DNA from: Naasia sp. SYSU D00057
Lineage (GTDB): Bacteria; Actinomycetota; Actinomycetes; Actinomycetales; Microbacteriaceae
Direction of reading: 5' to 3'
Length of the DNA stretch: 64,000 nt
Assembly (NCBI RefSeq): GCF_017916505.1
Contig: NZ_JAFMSZ010000001.1
Span: 1,364,001-1,428,000 of the forward strand
The notes under the pieces were generated by a model that was given only the letters and a program-made list of their open reading frames with translations, was not told where the DNA came from and made no database searches. This document shows positions 17,831-26,162 of this stretch, in pieces. The stretch's first letter is position 1, and every line of letters begins with the position of its first letter. The translations under genes were made by a program, and so were the position numbers.

Positions 17831-20688
17831 GACAGGACCGCCTTTCGGGCGAGGGCGGCGACCACGAGGGGGCGTCCCCCGCGGGTCTCGGGCTGTGGCT
17901 CGGTGGCTGCGCCGAGCAGGACGGTGGTCTCCGGGAGGACGATCGCATCGGCGAGGCGAAGGGCCGTCTCCAGGTGCCGGCCCTCGAGCTCGCCGAGGTC
18001 GACGACGATCACCTCGGCGCCGGAGGCGAGGCCCAGTGCAAGGGCGAGGGCGGCCCGCTGCTCGGCGGACAGCGCCGACGCGCGGTCGGCGAGCCGGACC
18101 GGCGGGAAGCCCTCCGCCTGCAGAGCGAGCGCCATGCGGTCGAGCACGATGTGGCCGGACTTGCGGCGGGAGCCGAACGGAGGCCGGCCCATCACCAGGC
18201 GCTCGGTGAGCAGCTCTCCCGCGGTGGGGCCCGGAACCGGCTGCACGTCGACGAAGGCGACCCGCCGGGACACGGCGGCGGCGTCGCTCGGCAGCGGGAG
18301 GCCGAGCACCTGGGCGCGCCCGCCCGTCACGGGCAGGCGGCCGGCGAGGGCCGCGAGGGCGCCGCGCCGCTCGCGGGCGCCGCCGACGACGACACCGATC
18401 CCGCCGATCGGCACCTCGAACGACACGGGCGGCCCCTCGGCGGGCGTGGTGAACTCCTCCGCGGTGATCGCGGCGCCATCCCGGCCATGCGCCCACTCGA
18501 GGCCGGCGCGGTGGGCGCCGAGGCTCTCCCCCTCGATGTCCACGTTCGGCAGGATGCGGTCGAGCCACTTCGGCAGGTACCACGCGGCCCGGCCGGCGAG
18601 CGCCATGGCGGCGGGCACGAGCGTCATGCGGACGAGGAACGCGTCGAACGCGATGCCGACGGCGAGCGCCAGCGCGATCGGCTTGATCGCCTGCGCCCCC
18701 TCGGGCACGAACGCCGCGAAGACGAAGAACATGATGAGCGCCGCCGCGGTGACGACGCGGGCGGCGTGGGCGAAGCCGACGACGACCGCCTTCCGCGCAT
18801 CGCGCGTGTGCACCCACGTCTCGCGCATCCCGCTGACGAGGAACACCTCGTAGTCCATGGCGAGGCCGAAGAGTACGGCGATGAGCAGGATCGGCAGGAA
18901 GCTGAGGATCGGACCGGGCGTGATGCCGAGCACGTCGGCGAAGAAGCCGAGCTGGAACACCCCGACGACCACGCCGAACGAGCCGATGATCGAGAGCAGG
19001 AAGCCGAGCGCCGCCTTGATCGGCACGAACAGCGACCGGAACACCATCATCAGCAGCAGGACGGAGAGCCCGAGCACGATCGCGGCGAACGGCACGAGCG
19101 CGCGGCCGAGCGTCGAGGAGATGTCGATCATCACGGCGGTGGTGCCGGTGACGGCGATCGGGGTGCCGTACTCCTCCTCGATGGAGGGCGCGAGGTCGCG
19201 GATCCCCTCGACGAGCGCCGTGGTGCTCGGCGAGTCGGGCGCGCTCTCCGGGATCACCTGCAGGATCGCGGTGTCGACGGACGGGTTGGGTGTGCCGGGG
19301 CCGACCGCGCGAACGTCGTCGAGGTCCTCCAGCTCGCCGCGGATGCTCTCGAGGTCCTCGAGCACCTCGGTCGTCTGGGTGATGTCGACGAGCACGATGA
19401 GCGGGCCGTTGCGGCCAGGGCCGAAGGAGTCGGCGACGATGTCGTAGGCCTTGCGCTGCGTCGTGTCCTCCGGCTGCGTGCCGTTGTCGGGCAGGCTCAG
19501 CTGCAGCTGCATCGCGGGCACGAGGAGCGCGCCGAGCAGCCCGATCACGAGGATCACGGGCACGATCGGCGCCTTCAGCAGCAGGCGGACCCACCGCATG
19601 CCGAACGACGGCTTCGCCGCGATCTCCGAGTCGAGCGCGGCGGCCAGCGCGCGGCGGGATGCCCGCGAGCCCGGCTTCGGCTCGAGCCTGCGCTTCGCGA
19701 GGCCGAGCAGGGCCGGCACGAGGGTCACGGCGATGAGGACCGCGACGAGCACCGCGGCCGCCGCGGCGACGCCCATCACCGAGAGGAACGGGATGCCGAC
19801 GACGAGCAGGCCGAGGAGCGCGATGATCACGGTGAGTCCTGCGAAGACGACCGCGCTGCCCGCCGTGGCGATCGCGGAGGCCGCCGACTCGCGCGGCTCC
19901 ATGCCGGTCGCGAGCTGGTTCCGGTGCCGCGAGACGATGAACAGCGAGTAGTCGATCCCGACCGCGAGGCCGATCATCAGCGCGAGCATGGGCGCCGTGC
20001 TCGACACCGACGCGACGGAGGCGATCGCGGTGATGCCCGCGATCGAGATCCCGACGCCGACGAGCGCGCCGAGCAGCGGGAAGCCGGCGGCGAGGAGCGA
20101 GCCGAACGCCACCACGAGCACGACGGCGGCGAAGAGCACGCCGAACGCCTCCGTGATGGTCACCCCGAACTCGGTCTCGTTGAACACCTGGCCGCTGAAC
20201 TCGACGGTGAGTCCGGCGTCCCGGGCGGACCCCGCGGTGGCGAGCACGCCGTCGATGGTGTCCTCGCTCACCTCCTCCGACGACGAGTCGAGAGTCACCT
20301 GGGTGATGCCGACGCGGCCGTCGTCCGAGATCGCATCCGTCGCGAACTCGGAGTACGGCGTCGAGACGGCCTCGACTCCCTCGACGGTCCCGATGTCGCT
20401 CGCCATCTGCTCCACCGCGGAGCGGTACGAGTCGTCCTCGATGGTCGCGCCCTCGGGCGTCTGCTGCACGATCTGGATGCTCGCGCCCGCCGTCTGCGGG
20501 AACACGGCCGCGAGCCGGTCGATCGCCTCCTGCGACTCGGTGCCGGGGATCGCGTAGGACTCCTCGGTCTCCCCGCCGAACAGCACCGCCGTGGTGCCGA
20601 TGCCGGCGACGAGCACGACCCACGCGAGGATCACGCGCCACGGACGCGTGTAGGCCCACCGGCCGAGGCGGTAGAGGAGGGTGGCCAT
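17827..20688 (-). CDS. MMPL/RND transporter with degenerate ABC-ATPase-like C-terminal domain
   Basis: 953-residue protein. Residues 1-~710 are a standard MMPL transporter with two sets of six helices, two outer loops and the motif GLAVGIDYSLFIVSRHR (mirrored by LFGLAMDYEVFLVSGMRE). The ~240-residue tail reads like an ABC ATP-binding subunit. It has VVVGGARERRGALAALAGRL at the Walker A position, VSRRVAFVDVQPVPGPTAGE at the Q-loop position and SALSAEQRAALALALGLA at the signature position. VIVVDLGELEG sits at Walker B. The Walker A lysine/GKS is missing, so ATP hydrolysis is unlikely. It lies 22 nt after tetR and overlaps the YhgE/Pip gene. Likely proton-driven export of lipid or drug; substrate unknown. 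Confidence 0.9.
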   Translation of the reverse strand: MATLLYRLGRWAYTRPWRVILAWVVLVAGIGTTAVLFGGETEESYAIPGTESQEAIDRLAAVFPQTAGASIQIVQQTPEGATIEDDSYRSAVEQMASDIGTVEGVEAVSTPYSEFATDAISDDGRVGITQVTLDSSSEEVSEDTIDGVLATAGSARDAGLTVEFSGQVFNETEFGVTITEAFGVLFAAVVLVVAFGSLLAAGFPLLGALVGVGISIAGITAIASVASVSSTAPMLALMIGLAVGIDYSLFIVSRHRNQLATGMEPRESAASAIATAGSAVVFAGLTVIIALLGLLVVGIPFLSVMGVAAAAAVLVAVLIAVTLVPALLGLAKRRLEPKPGSRASRRALAAALDSEIAAKPSFGMRWVRLLLKAPIVPVILVIGLLGALLVPAMQLQLSLPDNGTQPEDTTQRKAYDIVADSFGPGRNGPLIVLVDITQTTEVLEDLESIRGELEDLDDVRAVGPGTPNPSVDTAILQVIPESAPDSPSTTALVEGIRDLAPSIEEEYGTPIAVTGTTAVMIDISSTLGRALVPFAAIVLGLSVLLLMMVFRSLFVPIKAALGFLLSIIGSFGVVVGVFQLGFFADVLGITPGPILSFLPILLIAVLFGLAMDYEVFLVSGMRETWVHTRDARKAVVVGFAHAARVVTAAALIMFFVFAAFVPEGAQAIKPIALALAVGIAFDAFLVRMTLVPAAMALAGRAAWYLPKWLDRILPNVDIEGESLGAHRAGLEWAHGRDGAAITAEEFTTPAEGPPVSFEVPIGGIGVVVGGARERRGALAALAGRLPVTGGRAQVLGLPLPSDAAAVSRRVAFVDVQPVPGPTAGELLTERLVMGRPPFGSRRKSGHIVLDRMALALQAEGFPPVRLADRASALSAEQRAALALALGLASGAEVIVVDLGELEGRHLETALRLADAIVLPETTVLLGAATEPQPETRGGRPLVVAALARKAVLS

Positions 20689-20710
20689 GCGACTGCTTCC
20701 TGTCGGGTGG

Positions 20711-21286
20711 TCAGTGCGCCGGCTCGGGGTGCCGGAGCAGGGAGGCGACGGTGTCGATGAGCGCGGCGCGGGCGTCGGCCGCCTCCGCCGGGGTCGGCTC
20801 GCCCTCGTCGGACCAGTTCGCGGCGGCGACGAGGATGTACGCCGCGCCGCCGATCGCGACGCCGAAGCGGATCCGGTCCTCGATGCTCGGCATGCGCTCG
20901 GCGACCGTCTCGCTGAAGCGGTGCATCAGGTCGTTGGCCCGCTGGACCGCGGGGATGGTGCCGAGGACCTGCCCCTGATTGACGAACAGGTGGACCGCGA
21001 GGCGGTGCTCGAGGAGGAAGTCGATGAAGCGCTCGACGAACCGATCGTGCTCGGCCCGATCGCCGCCGTAGGGATAGGACTCGACCACCTGGGCGAGGGC
21101 GTCGATCGCGGGCTCGATGGCCGCCGCGAGCAGCGCCTCCTTGGAGGCGTAGTGGTAGAGGACGCTCGACTTCGACAGTCCGGCGGCCTGCGCGATCGAT
21201 CCCAGCGAGGCGCCGCCGAAACCCACGAGCGAGAACTGCTCGAGCGCGACCCGCTGCAGCGCGAGCGCGGAGGACGGGCTGGACAC
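20711..21286 (-). CDS. TetR-family transcriptional repressor
   Basis: 191-residue regulator with an N-terminal helix-turn-helix (LGSIAQAAGLSKSSVLYHYA, about residues 28-47) followed by KEALLAAAIEPAID and a helical ligand-binding domain. It heads the tetR-MMPL-YhgE/Pip operon and presumably controls it in response to an exported compound. The GTG at 21286 is preceded at 6 nt by TAGACT and lacks a Shine-Dalgarno sequence, so it looks leaderless. A palindromic operator overlaps its promoter, which points to autorepression. Confidence 0.9.
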   Translation of the reverse strand: MSSPSSALALQRVALEQFSLVGFGGASLGSIAQAAGLSKSSVLYHYASKEALLAAAIEPAIDALAQVVESYPYGGDRAEHDRFVERFIDFLLEHRLAVHLFVNQGQVLGTIPAVQRANDLMHRFSETVAERMPSIEDRIRFGVAIGGAAYILVAAANWSDEGEPTPAEAADARAALIDTVASLLRHPEPAH

Positions 21287-21315
21287 GCGCGGAGTCTAAC
21301 TGTCCGATCGGTCAG
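21287..21315 (-). promoter_or_regulatory. tetR promoter with TetR operator
   Basis: TAGACT (minus strand, 21293-21298) lies 6 nt before the tetR GTG. Immediately upstream is CTGTCCGATCGGTCAG (21300-21315), palindromic except for one symmetric base pair (T/T), and typical of TetR-family sites. A repressor bound there would cover the -10/-35 spacer. Confidence 0.6.
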
Positions 21316-21448
21316 GACAACAGGACCAAGGACCCTTCCCTCCGGTGCGATCCCGCGCTTACTCGCCCCGGATCAGGAGAATCAACCCCGCCGCCTCCCC
21401 CTGCCCGTGCAGATGGGGGCGCGGTATGTTGAGGGCCGAGGAGGCTCC

Positions 21449-21646
21449 ATGCGCAAGTACGTCCTGAACGGCGCCATCATCAGCGCCACCGTGAGTGCCA
21501 TCAGCACCTTCCGCACCGGCTCCGCCGGGCCGCGCGACTGGCGGTTCTACCTGAGCCTGGTCGCGTCCGTGCTGACGCTCGTCGTGGCCCTGGGAACGGT
21601 GCACAAGGAGTCCGAGGAGATGGCGGAGGGCAAGGATGGGTTTTAG
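21449..21646 (+). CDS. Small membrane protein
   Basis: 65-residue protein with one clear membrane helix (FYLSLVASVLTLVVALGTVH) and a short charged C terminus (KESEEMAEGKDGF). The ATG at 21449 follows GAGGAGG, and TATGTT (21424-21429) upstream may be its -10 box. Its last codons overlap the next gene. I recognise no family. It begins a three-gene set of small membrane proteins divergent from the tetR operon. Confidence 0.7.
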   Translation: MRKYVLNGAIISATVSAISTFRTGSAGPRDWRFYLSLVASVLTLVVALGTVHKESEEMAEGKDGF

Positions 21647-22274
21647 CCCCTGGCCCGCCGTGGACTTCGTCCAGGTCCTCTTCGTCGGGTTCTCGATCCT
21701 GTTCTGGATCGCGCTTCTCGCGGTCCTCGTCCTCCTGGTGCGGTTCCTCCTGATCGGAACGAAGGCCGCGCAGGTCTACCTGCGCCAGCACGACGCGCGT
21801 CCGTTCCCGCCGGCGCACGCGCCGTCCCCCGCCCCCGCGGAGTCCGCCGGCCATGCCGCACCGGCCGCCGGTCCCGCGAAGGCGCCCACACCGCCCACCC
21901 CGAGCGGCGCTCCGTCCGCTCCGGCCGCCGCTGCTCCCGCCCCCGCCGCCCGCACGGCTGCGGCTCCGGCATCCGCCCCGGCTCCCACCTCGGCGGCCTC
22001 CGCCCCGGCGGCCGCTCCCCCCGCCGCACCGGCCCCTCGCACGACCGCACCGGCCGCGGCCGCTCCGACGACCACGGCGGCGCCCGCCGAGGCCGCTCGA
22101 CAGGCGCCCGCCACTGCCGACGCGCCGACGGTGAAGCTGCCGGTGCGCGAGGAAGCCGTTCCGCACGAGGCACCCACCGTGCCCCTGCAGAGCGGCGCGG
22201 TGCCGCTCGACAAGGCGGCGCCCCGTCAGGCCGCGCCCAAGCGCGCGCCCCGCCCGAAGAAGGCCGACCAATGA
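21636..22274 (+). CDS. Membrane-anchored Pro/Ala-rich protein
   Basis: 212-residue protein with one membrane helix (VLFVGFSILFWIALLAVLVL) and then ~150 residues of almost pure Ala/Pro/Thr. A short basic end follows (APKRAPRPKKADQ). The low-complexity region suggests an extended, disordered stalk. The start overlaps the preceding small gene by 11 nt and the stop overlaps the next ATG (ATGA), so the three are co-translated. No family recognised; a cell-envelope role is a guess from topology. Confidence 0.7.
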   Translation: MGFSPWPAVDFVQVLFVGFSILFWIALLAVLVLLVRFLLIGTKAAQVYLRQHDARPFPPAHAPSPAPAESAGHAAPAAGPAKAPTPPTPSGAPSAPAAAAPAPAARTAAAPASAPAPTSAASAPAAAPPAAPAPRTTAPAAAAPTTTAAPAEAARQAPATADAPTVKLPVREEAVPHEAPTVPLQSGAVPLDKAAPRQAAPKRAPRPKKADQ

Positions 22275-22636
22275 CCGCTTCCCGCAAGTCCCGCACCCCG
22301 GTCCTGCTGATCGTCGCCGTCGCCACCCTCGGCGCGGTGGCCGTCGGTCAGGCCGTCCTGGTGGCCCGCCTGCTGCTCGACCGCGGGCGCCGCGCCGAGC
22401 AGCACTCGCAGCCGTCACCCGCCGGCGCGGCGCCGACCGCCCTCCGCGACGACATCCCCGCTGTGCCGCCGCAGGACCCGCACTCCCCGCCGACCGGACC
22501 GGTGAAGATCAACCACCGTCCGCCGGGCGGCGTGCCGCAGGCGCCCGACACGGACGCCGACTCCGGCTTCGTCGGCGACGCCCCCGGCGTCACGCCCGGC
22601 GACTCCACCCGCGCAGGCGAGCGCTCCCTGTCCTGA
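22271..22636 (+). CDS. Small membrane-anchored protein, disordered tail
   Basis: 121-residue protein with an N-terminal membrane helix (VLLIVAVATLGAVAVGQAVL) and an extracytoplasmic or cytoplasmic tail rich in Pro, Asp and Gly. No Cys and no recognisable domain. The ATGA overlap ties it to the preceding Pro/Ala-rich protein. Function unknown. Confidence 0.65.
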   Translation: MTASRKSRTPVLLIVAVATLGAVAVGQAVLVARLLLDRGRRAEQHSQPSPAGAAPTALRDDIPAVPPQDPHSPPTGPVKINHRPPGGVPQAPDTDADSGFVGDAPGVTPGDSTRAGERSLS

Positions 22637-22654
22637 CGCCGAATCGCAGCGGTG

Positions 22655-22758
22655 TTGCGCGGATCAGGAAACGCCCTCCACGAAGCGGCGTGTCGTCCTG
22701 ATTCGCGTGCGGAAGCGGCCGATCTGCCTGATCCGCGCAAGACCTCCTGATCCGCGCA
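22655..22758. repeat. Intergenic repeat cluster, CCTGATCCGCGCA word
   Basis: A 14-bp perfect inverted pair (22655-22668 against 22727-22740), a further direct copy of TCCTGATCCGCGCA (22745-22758) and a degenerate copy (22695-22707, CCTGATTCGCG). It lies between the convergent small-membrane gene and GH38 gene and can form a bidirectional terminator-like structure. Confidence 0.75.
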
Positions 22759-22788
22759 GGTGGCGGGCGGAACGATCGGCCGACCGGG

Positions 22789-25581
22789 CTAGCGGACCTC
22801 GCCGCGGAGGTCGTCCTCCGGGCCGCCGAGCAGGCGCTCCGCCGGGGTGAGGGTTTCGCCCTCCTCGACCGGAGCCCCCGCAGCGGCGGGTTCGGGACTC
22901 GGCTCGCCCGGCGCGCCCTGCTCCCCCGCGGGGCGGGCTGCCAGCGGCCGCTCGACGAGGTCGACCTCGACCACCTCGGCGGTCGGGTCGGCCGGGATCC
23001 GGAACGTGCGGAGCTGGCTCGGGCCGAAATCGAGGTCGAGGGTGCGGCCGACGAGCGGCAGGTCGAGTCTCACGCGAGCCGGTGCGCCCGTGGTCTCCAC
23101 AGCGCGGACGATGACGTCGGCGCCGCCGGGGCCGTCCGTCTCGTCCTCGCTGCCCTTCACCGCGGTGACCATCACCTGGCCGCCGCCGTCGGAGAGGAAC
23201 GAGAACGCGGACGGCAGCGCGCCGTCGTGGAAGGACTCGAGCTGGGCGCGCACGGGCTGGCCGAGCAGGGCCGCCATCCGCGCGGGCTGGGCCGCTCGCC
23301 AGTCGCCGGCATGCGGCACGAGGCGGTAGCTGAAGCGCTGCACGCCCTGGTCCTGGTACGCGTAGATGCTCTCGTCGGAGAGCAGTCGCGGATCGTGCCA
23401 GGAGTAGACGGGGCTGCGGACGGCGGTGATGCCGATGCTCGCGGTGCCGCCGTCGACGGCGGGCGACACGTCGTACCCGTGCTTGTTGGTGGTGACGACC
23501 GTGAGGCCCGCCGGCGTGCCGCCGGACGTGCCGGTGAGGTCGACCCAGGCCTGGGCCGGCTCCTCCGCCCCGTCCACCGGGCGCTCGAGGGTGCCGTAGG
23601 GGATCTCGTAGGTGCCGACCGGGTTCTCGAGGGCCACCGGGAAGCGCAGCTTCATCAGGTGCGCGGGCTCCCGCCAGTCGAGCGTCGCGTTGACGGTGAG
23701 GAACGGACTGTCGGCGTCGAGCACGAGCTCCTCGACGAGCGTGGACCGGCCCCAGGACCGCTCGATCCGCACCCGGGAGCGCAGCGGGCCGGCCTCGCGG
23801 ACCACGATCCGCTCGAGCGTCATGGCGGCGCCCGGCCACGCGTAGGAGAGGACGCGGTGGCCCCACGTGTCGGTCGGGTCCTCGTTCACCTGCGTGTGGA
23901 TGGACGGGTTCGTGCCCGCGAGCACGTCGATCCCCGTCCCCTTGAGCAGGTAGGAGGACAGCCACCCGCTCTCCGGGTCGATCTCGATGCGGGCGTGCGC
24001 GTTCTCGAGCACCGTCTCCGTGACCGAGAGCGGCGAATCGACGGCGGGCGCCGGGTCGCCGGGCAGCAGACGGTAGACGCGGTAGCCGAGCGCGGGGACC
24101 TCCGCCCGGAAGACGAGGGCGCCGCGGCTCCGGTCGTCGGTCGTCGCGGTCGACTGCGAGCGCTGGGAGAGGACCGTGCGCCCCCCGTCGTCGACGACGT
24201 GCGCACCGGTCGGCTTGCCGCCGAACTGCAGGTCGACGTCCGTCTCCACGGGCCACGGGTGCGGGTTGAAGACGACGACCGGCTGCGTCGCGGGGTCGAG
24301 CGGGATGTCGATCTGCCGGGCGATGGTGTTGTGGGCGAGCGTCGTGATCCGCTTCGCGATCGCGACGGCCTCGCCGAGCTGGTCGCGGGCGTCGTCGTAG
24401 GCGGACTCGATGGCGGAGCCGGGCAGGATGTCGTGGAACTGATTGAAGAGGATCTGCTTCCACGCGCGCTCGAGGTCCTCCCGGGGGTAGCGGACCCCGG
24501 CCTGCATCGCGGCGACCGCCGCCCACCGCTCGGCGGTGAGCACGGCGTACTGGGCCCGGCGCTGCCAGGCCTTGATGCCGGAGTGGGCCGAGTAGCAGCC
24601 GGGCGAGTGGTGCTGCAGGTCGTCCTGACGCACCGGGAGGCTGTCGAGGTAGGCGTCGCCGCGGGCGAGCACCTCGTCGAAGTAGCGGCGCGGCGAGGCC
24701 ATCTGCATCCTTCCGAAGGAGCCCATCCGGTCGTACCGGTAGATCGACTCGATGTTGGCCTTCGTCGGGCCGCCGCCGTGGTTGCCGACGCCGTAGAAGA
24801 TCATCGCGTCGCCGATGCTGCGATCGAGCGCGCCGAGCGACTTGTCCGTCTGCCCGTCCACGGAGCCGGCCGGGCTGCAGTACTCGAACGGGATGCGGTA
24901 GCCGAGCACCCGGCTGCCGTCCGGTGACTGCCACGTGAAGAGGGTCTCCTCCAGCACGCTCTCGTGGGGCCCCGGCCGCAGGAACATGTACGAGTCGAGG
25001 CCGTGGCCGCGGAGGATCTGCGGGAGCATCGCGTTGTGGCCGAACGGGTCCACGTTCATCCCGACGGTGGCGGGCTTCCCGAACCGGGACTGCAGGTAGC
25101 GCTGGCCGTAGAGGCCCTGCCGGGCGAAGGACTCCCCCATCGGCAGGTTGCAGTCGGGCTCGACCCACCAGCCGCCCGCGTTGACCCAGCGGCCCTCGGC
25201 GACGCGCTCCCGGATCCGGGCGAACAGCTCGGGGTCCTGCTCCTCCACCCAGCTGAGCAGCACGATCTGGTCGCAGGTGAACACGAAGTCGGGGTACTCG
25301 TCCATCCGGTCGATCACCGACTGGAAGGTGGCGCGGGCCTCCTGGTAGCCCTCCTGCCATGGCCACAGCCACACCGGGTCGAGGTGCGCGTTGCCGATCA
25401 TGTAGAGCGTGCGGTCCGGCGTCGAGACGGGCCGGGGCTGCGGCGCCATGTCGCGCGGCTGCGGCCCTGCCGGCGCGTTCGCGATCGGCGCGCGGCCCGG
25501 CACCGCCGCGTCGAGGCCCGCCGTGTCCGCGCTCGTCAGGGGCGCGCCGCCGTGCGGGCGGGCGCCCGCTGGGGCGCTCAC
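22789..25581 (-). CDS. Alpha-mannosidase, glycoside hydrolase family 38
   Basis: 930-residue GH38 enzyme expected to cleave alpha-linked mannose from glycans. The catalytic zinc site begins with GNAHLDPVWLWPWQEGYQ (His and Asp near residues 66-68). The nucleophile motif NVDPFGHNAMLPQ is near residue 179, with FYGVGNHGGGPTK and LFNQFHDILPGSAI following. The C-terminal beta domains are present. No signal peptide is seen, so it probably acts in the cytoplasm on imported oligosaccharides. A GTG at 25581 overlaps the SIS-gene stop (GTGA). The first ~45 residues are Pro/Ala-rich and non-conserved. Third gene of the ROK-SIS-GH38 operon under LacI control. Confidence 0.93.
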   Translation of the reverse strand: MSAPAGARPHGGAPLTSADTAGLDAAVPGRAPIANAPAGPQPRDMAPQPRPVSTPDRTLYMIGNAHLDPVWLWPWQEGYQEARATFQSVIDRMDEYPDFVFTCDQIVLLSWVEEQDPELFARIRERVAEGRWVNAGGWWVEPDCNLPMGESFARQGLYGQRYLQSRFGKPATVGMNVDPFGHNAMLPQILRGHGLDSYMFLRPGPHESVLEETLFTWQSPDGSRVLGYRIPFEYCSPAGSVDGQTDKSLGALDRSIGDAMIFYGVGNHGGGPTKANIESIYRYDRMGSFGRMQMASPRRYFDEVLARGDAYLDSLPVRQDDLQHHSPGCYSAHSGIKAWQRRAQYAVLTAERWAAVAAMQAGVRYPREDLERAWKQILFNQFHDILPGSAIESAYDDARDQLGEAVAIAKRITTLAHNTIARQIDIPLDPATQPVVVFNPHPWPVETDVDLQFGGKPTGAHVVDDGGRTVLSQRSQSTATTDDRSRGALVFRAEVPALGYRVYRLLPGDPAPAVDSPLSVTETVLENAHARIEIDPESGWLSSYLLKGTGIDVLAGTNPSIHTQVNEDPTDTWGHRVLSYAWPGAAMTLERIVVREAGPLRSRVRIERSWGRSTLVEELVLDADSPFLTVNATLDWREPAHLMKLRFPVALENPVGTYEIPYGTLERPVDGAEEPAQAWVDLTGTSGGTPAGLTVVTTNKHGYDVSPAVDGGTASIGITAVRSPVYSWHDPRLLSDESIYAYQDQGVQRFSYRLVPHAGDWRAAQPARMAALLGQPVRAQLESFHDGALPSAFSFLSDGGGQVMVTAVKGSEDETDGPGGADVIVRAVETTGAPARVRLDLPLVGRTLDLDFGPSQLRTFRIPADPTAEVVEVDLVERPLAARPAGEQGAPGEPSPEPAAAGAPVEEGETLTPAERLLGGPEDDLRGEVR

Positions 25582-26162
25582 TCGTCCGCCGCCCAGGCGT
25601 CGACGGTCTCGCTGATGACGTGGAGCATGAACGTGTGCATCTCCTGGATCCGGGGGGTGGTCGTCGTCGGGACGAGCAGCGCGTGGTCGGCGAACTCCTT
25701 CGCGGGACCGCCGTCGCCGCCGCCGAAGAGGACGGTCGTCGCGCCGCGCTGCTTCGCGGCCTCGAGCGCGGCGACCACGTTGCGGGACCGGCCGCTCGTC
25801 GTGAAGGCGGCGACCATGTCGCCCGGCCTCGCGAGCGCCGTCACCTGGCGCGCGAACACGTCGTCGTAGGAGTAGTCGTTGGCGATGCACGTCATCACCG
25901 TGGCGTCGGTGCTGAGCGTGACCGCGGCGAGCGGGCGCCGGTCGCGCCTGTAGTGGCCGATCAGCTCGCCCGTGAGGTGCTGCGCATCCGCCGCGCTGCC
26001 GCCGTTGCCGAAGGTGTAGAGCACCCGGTCGCTCTCGTACACCTGCACGAGCAGGGCGGCGACCTCTCGCACGGCGGGGAGCAGCCGCTCCATCTCCCGC
26101 GCGGTGGCGACGTGGTCGCCGAGCTGCTCGTTCATCCAGTCGGTGACCAGGGCGTCAGACAT
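25578..26162 (-). CDS. SIS-domain phosphosugar isomerase (GmhA-like)
   Basis: 194-residue single SIS domain resembling sedoheptulose-7-phosphate isomerase GmhA. Sugar-phosphate-binding segments are YTFGNGGSAADAQHLTGELI (about residues 49-68), CIANDYSYDDVFARQV and AFTTSGRSRNVVAALEAA. In this context the likely role is isomerising a phosphorylated sugar made by the neighbouring ROK kinase, rather than LPS heptose synthesis, since the host is Gram-positive (inference). The ATG overlaps the ROK stop by 8 nt and its own stop overlaps the GH38 start. Confidence 0.85.
   Translation of the reverse strand: MSDALVTDWMNEQLGDHVATAREMERLLPAVREVAALLVQVYESDRVLYTFGNGGSAADAQHLTGELIGHYRRDRRPLAAVTLSTDATVMTCIANDYSYDDVFARQVTALARPGDMVAAFTTSGRSRNVVAALEAAKQRGATTVLFGGGDGGPAKEFADHALLVPTTTTPRIQEMHTFMLHVISETVDAWAADE

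Noticed and set aside
15875-20659. Single 1594-codon minus-strand frame
   Set aside because: Its first two thirds run out of frame through the MMPL gene. Only the part from the GTG at 17830 is a real protein (YhgE/Pip).
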